Of a stretch of DNA of 64,000 nucleotides, positions 60,080 to 64,000 are shown piece by piece. The stretch covers positions 2,366,001 through 2,430,000 of the forward strand of contig NC_092191.1 of the NCBI RefSeq assembly GCF_043641665.1, read 5' to 3'. The notes under the pieces were generated by a model. It did no database searches. It worked only from the letters and a program-made list of their open reading frames with translations, and was not told where the DNA came from. The translations under genes and the position numbers were made by a program. The DNA is from Enoplosus armatus. Taxonomy: Eukaryota > Chordata > Actinopteri > Centrarchiformes > Enoplosidae. The first letter of the stretch is position 1, and each line of letters starts with the position of its first letter.

Positions 60080-60670
60080 GAGGTGTCCAAATATCCAGGA
60101 GGAGTTTTAAATATAACCTCTCTCCTTTGTGTCAGGAGGAGCCAGTTTAGGTGGTTTGGGCACCTGATGAGGAAGCCATCACAGCTGCATTTTAATAACT
60201 ACCTTGTTCCAAGATGGTGTCCATTCAATGAAAATTGTTCACCCGGCACATATGCCAATATAAGAATTTCTTTCGTCACTGATGTGGCCCACTGCACATG
60301 TGCATTAGTGTCTGACAACAAAAACACAACAAAAATATGTTTTTAAGAAAGTTTTACAAGTATTATATCTTCATGCTTTAAGAAGTCATCACACAATGAG
60401 TAATAACTGATTTATAATAGTGGTCTATGGGAAAATGTGTTTTTGTAGCAGTACCTCAGCAACGCTGGCTGCTGCGCTGTATCCAGTTCTATTAAAACAT
60501 TCATTGATATCAGCGAGACACGTCCCTGAGGGAATCTAGGCACACCCACTGAGGACTTACTAACATATATTTCAACAAACCGGAGAACATGTTTCTAGAG
60601 GATGTTCCAAGAAGAGCTGGGGGATGTTGCTTGGGAAAAGGGAATTCTGGGTCTGAGACTCAGACCAGGG
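60080..60670 (+). pseudogene. LINE 3' coding fragment, interrupted by an insertion
   Basis: 60080-60185 carries GAGGTGTCCAAATATCCAGG, GGAGCCAGTTTAGGTGGTTT and GGGCACCTGATGAGG, which read as RRSQFRWFGHLMR. This is the RSQLRWFGHL(I/V)RMP signature near the C-terminus of an abundant fish LINE. About 60515-60665 resumes with ACACGTCCCTGAGGG, AGAAGAGCTGGGGGATGTTG and GAATTCTGGGTCTGAGACTC, the family's next segments. Between them about 330 bases are foreign, so the old copy was split. Frames are broken and it is non-functional. Confidence 0.6.
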
Positions 60671-63322
60671 TAAGTGGCCTAAAATAGATAGGGGGTGAAT
60701 AGATAGGATCCATTCATGCTTTAATAGTTTTTCCTTTACATCAATTCAATCAATCAATTTTCCTTAAAGAAAATAGCTTTTAGCCTTTAGAGTGACGTTG
60801 TCTTCTTCAATTCCTTCACAGGAGAGAAAGCAGATTCTATTTACCTGATTTCTTTCTTTACTTTTGGAAATAGATAAGTGAAAAGGAAAACCAAATGATG
60901 CCAACCAAATGAAATATGAAGCTGAGAGGAAAGGGTGAGAAGGTCAGCATTAATGTGTCTCTTTCTGAGCTTTGTTGTGGGGTTTAGTGGTACAGGTGGA
61001 GGAAATGCTGAGAGTACTTTCCAAAATAGAAGTCTAATGGAAGGTCCCAAAAGGCCATTCCAAAACAAACACCTCAAAACAACAAAACCTGCCTTCCTAC
61101 GGTATCAACATTTGGACGCCACTAATGCAAAGTGCTTTTAATAAAACATGATGCAGTCCAAAACAAATGGAGGTTATGTCTGAATGAGCTCTGCAGTGTC
61201 CCACGTTATTTAATTAGGCCGATACTGGTGTGTTTCTGATGCCTGCTGAGAGGCAAACCAAGTCTGATGTTAGTACCGGAATCCATTTTAATGTTATGTC
61301 ACCCAAGGCCCACCAATAACCCCTTTTGGGCATCCATTACAGCATCTCTTACCCATGAACATGCTTTCCTCGAGGTTTTATTAAAATCCACTTCGAATCT
61401 TGCAAGTCGCCTCTCACCCCTCACACCCAGGTACGGGTATATACAGACATGCCACTCCACATTATCTCCAATGCAAAACATCCATGACAACACGTCACGC
61501 TCAAGGGCAGGAGTCACAGCTTCAGGGTTCTGGTATCACACCGATATGACTTAGTGGGACACTTGAATAGAACAGAGCCATCATTAATAATATTAGCAAC
61601 ACCTCTGCAAAGCAAAGGCTGGGGGTTAGGCTGTTTCTATTATCTATTTATACTATTGCACATTTTGAGTGTAATGTTCGTGTATTTTTCTTTTCCATTT
61701 CAAACACACCTCCCGACTCGCTTGATGCTCACGTGTGTCGGCTCTTCTCTGAGCCTGTGAATACGGTATACACTGTACATCATACTCAAATCACTCTCTT
61801 ACACCGTCCGGCTCGTTCCCCCATCTACACATCCCCAATTTCTAAAAAAAAAATCTGAACACAACACAAACAATAACGTCAAAAAATGCTTAATGCCTTT
61901 TCAAACACGTCATCAAGCTTTGAGGCAAATTACTTTTTTTTAAATAAGACATCAAACTAAAAAAACAACAGTGGAAATATAAACTCTCACCAGCCACTTG
62001 TGTTTGGGTTGGAACAGACTGACTTTTCTCATTAAAAGACGAATATTCATGACAGATATTTGGACAAATACTCAAACTGTTATTTGGTATCATGCTGAAG
62101 GAACTGTGAAGGTTGCCACTGTTATTTCTATGGCTTAATTGCAAAGCATACACTTTATTTTCACACTTGTTGTCTGCAGACCTCTCATCCAAACAGTCTG
62201 AACATCTTAAGAGACCAACCTTCCAGTTGAGTATCGATTGTAACCAACGGGAAACATCTGAATGACCCTCAGAGCTTAATATTGTTTTCAAAGTCCACCC
62301 TCTGGCTATGAAAGATAAAAGTTTGGTGTTGGCAGTACAAAGCATGCTGCTGACAAAAGAAACCTTACTTTTCTCTCAGTTAAATATTTCATTATTCTTT
62401 CCAGCTCTGCTCAGCGAGGAAAATGTGCCGAATGTTTGTGAACGCTTTCTGTAGGAGCGTCAGTATATCGGCCTCCTCTCAGTACTACTCAGCAAGTGTG
62501 AATAAACAGGTCTGATACTGCGTCTGTGTTAACAACAGCGCTAATGTCTTCTTTGTGTAAACTCAAAAACACATAAAAAACACCGTCAAAGTGGGAAAGC
62601 TTGCACATTAGTACAAGAGATGAGTTCTTTATTTAACATGGACTGCAAAGAAAATTCAACAGTTAAAGGACCACATCAGTGTGTTTTCTTATCTCCGTAA
62701 TTACAAGTCATGTATGCTTAACATGTTTACTATTTTCAAATGCAGGTTAAGCAGTTTTTTTAACATATTTTTCCTACTGTTTTATGCAGCCGTTGGTTTC
62801 CATGTGGTATAAAAATCAATGTAGACATCTGGTCTCCTACTCCTAAAGTATTCTAGATATCGTTTGCATTGTTTTATACACATTTCTCTATTTCCCAAAA
62901 TTGTAGCCTGCAATATAGTGGACTGCACTGCATTATCTGAAAATAATTATCTTTGATGAAAATGTATGCAAACTTGGTGGATGGATTAAACAACTCCAGC
63001 AAGTTTCTTCAGTCTCAGTCGGGTGGTTCATATTGCACAGAAATAAACAGAACCTAATGGATGTCTGAAAAAATACCAGTATATCCACATTCGGAGGAAA
63101 GGTTACTTCTCGTCTTTGTTTGTCAGGTGCAGACTTTTTTTGGCTGTTTACACATGTGATACTGAAGCGACTGCATCTATCTGTTTTTGTTGCCTTGAAG
63201 ACAATTGACCTTACCCTTTTCTGTCTCCATCTCTGTCCATCTACCCCCTCCTCCCTCCCCATCCGTCTATATCCCCATGATGCCTCCTCACTCCGCCTCT
63301 TTCTATCTATCCATCACTCCAG
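60671..63322. other. Gene-free region
   Basis: No supported gene. The ORF at 61890-62345 (minus, 151 residues) and others lack splice context or any similarity I recognise. Confidence 0.55.
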
Positions 63323-63550
63323 GCTGCCAGAGGCACAAACATTTCATGTAGTAAATGTCCGTGGGGCAGCACATCTCCCTTATCGGAGTCCCATCGCAGC
63401 ACTGCTCCAGCCTTGACCCCCCACCTCTCAGCCCTGCAGCGGTCAATCCACACCACCACCAAAGTCAGACCAGGCAGGGGTCGCCGCTCATAGTTGGCCT
63501 TGGCAAAGCAGCAGCTAGCCGGAAGGGAGTTAGCGGAGGGGGCTAACTGG
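63323..63550 (+). other. Possible exon after a strong 3' splice site (speculative)
   Basis: A long pyrimidine tract (about 63230-63320) leads to ACTCCAG|GCTGCC at 63322/63323. It is followed by a GC-rich, CpG-containing stretch open in more than one frame (stops at TGA near 63414 and TAA near 63546). No good donor follows and none of the translations resembles a protein I know. It could be the edge of a gene to the right, a noncoding exon, or nothing. Confidence 0.15.
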
Positions 63551-63884
63551 ACTGCAATACCTTTAACCCAGTTTACACTTTAGAAAAGATGCTTGAGTCA
63601 AAGACAAGAGCTGTATATCTGTTGAAGGATTCTACTCTCTACTCCGCGAGCCTTTTGTTAAACCTCTCGGTGTGTTGTTGAGATTCAAGGCTGTTTGTAA
63701 ATAGAACAGTAATACAGCTAATTAGAGTTATAATTAGTGTCTACCCAAGCCTGAAAATGGCCCTGTGCCTGGACCATACGAGTCAAGCCCAGTAGGTCTC
63801 ATCAGTTAACAACAACAATAACAGAAAACTCCATTATATTAATATAAAATATATATATTTCCACTGTTTACACTCTGGCCAGCA

Positions 63885-63896
63885 GGGGGGGGGGGG
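63885..63896. repeat. Poly(G) run of 12
   Basis: Twelve consecutive G after CTGGCCAGCA, close to an AT-rich tract at 63841-63860. Confidence 0.95.
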
Positions 63897-64000
63897 TGCA
63901 ACTCCCTCAGCACCCCGCTTCCCGTGCTAATGCGTCCAACCTGTAAAGCATTGAAACTGAGCATCAGCTGGAGATATCCTTCTTAATCAACCCATTTAGA

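Noticed and set aside
61890..62345. 151-residue ORF on the minus strand, the longest in the window
   Set aside because: No similarity recognised, AT-rich with poly-Lys and Phe stretches, no flanking splice sites. Long chance ORFs of this size are expected in 64 kb.
1..64000. tRNA genes, rRNA, CRISPR arrays, bacterial operons, endogenous retroviral genes
   Set aside because: None was seen on reading both strands by eye. A tRNA scan and repeat masking would be needed for a definite negative.

Overview
The window is nuclear DNA from a vertebrate, almost certainly a ray-finned (probably percomorph) fish. Genes are split into short exons with GT-AG introns, two proteins align residue by residue with vertebrate proteins I recognise, and the spacer carries CA/GA/GATA microsatellites and several repeat families that I know from teleost genomes. 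No bacterial, viral or CRISPR-like content was seen.

Region 1 (1-3057, minus strand): the first three coding exons of a GDNF-family receptor alpha gene, best matched to gfra1. They encode the signal peptide, cysteine-rich domain D1 and the start of the D1-D2 linker. The rest of the gene lies beyond the left edge. Region 2 (6076-17316, plus strand): a complete eight-exon ccdc172, encoding 258 residues, arranged head to head with gfra1 across about 3 kb. Human chromosome 10q25 has the same neighbours. Region 3 (19500-21375, minus strand): a complete six-exon gene for a 214-residue secreted, cysteine-rich protein with a divergent Sushi/CCP-like core. I reconstructed it from splice sites, since no single ORF shows it. 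I do not assign it a symbol.

Region 4 (21376-64000): about 42.6 kb in which I can support no protein-coding gene. It contains microsatellites, old transposon pieces (a hAT-type MITE with an 8-bp target duplication, two kinds of LINE fragment, several teleost interspersed repeats), inverted repeats, a 310-base purine-rich tract and some stretches that look like candidate conserved noncoding elements. That last judgement is only by eye.

The three genes do not form a pathway. GFRA1 is a GPI-anchored GDNF co-receptor for RET, CCDC172 is a coiled-coil protein linked to tektin-2 in sperm flagella, and the third is a putative secreted protein of unknown role. The observations most worth checking are the unassigned secreted-protein gene and a perfect 21-bp hairpin in intron 3 of ccdc172, just downstream of a weak splice donor.
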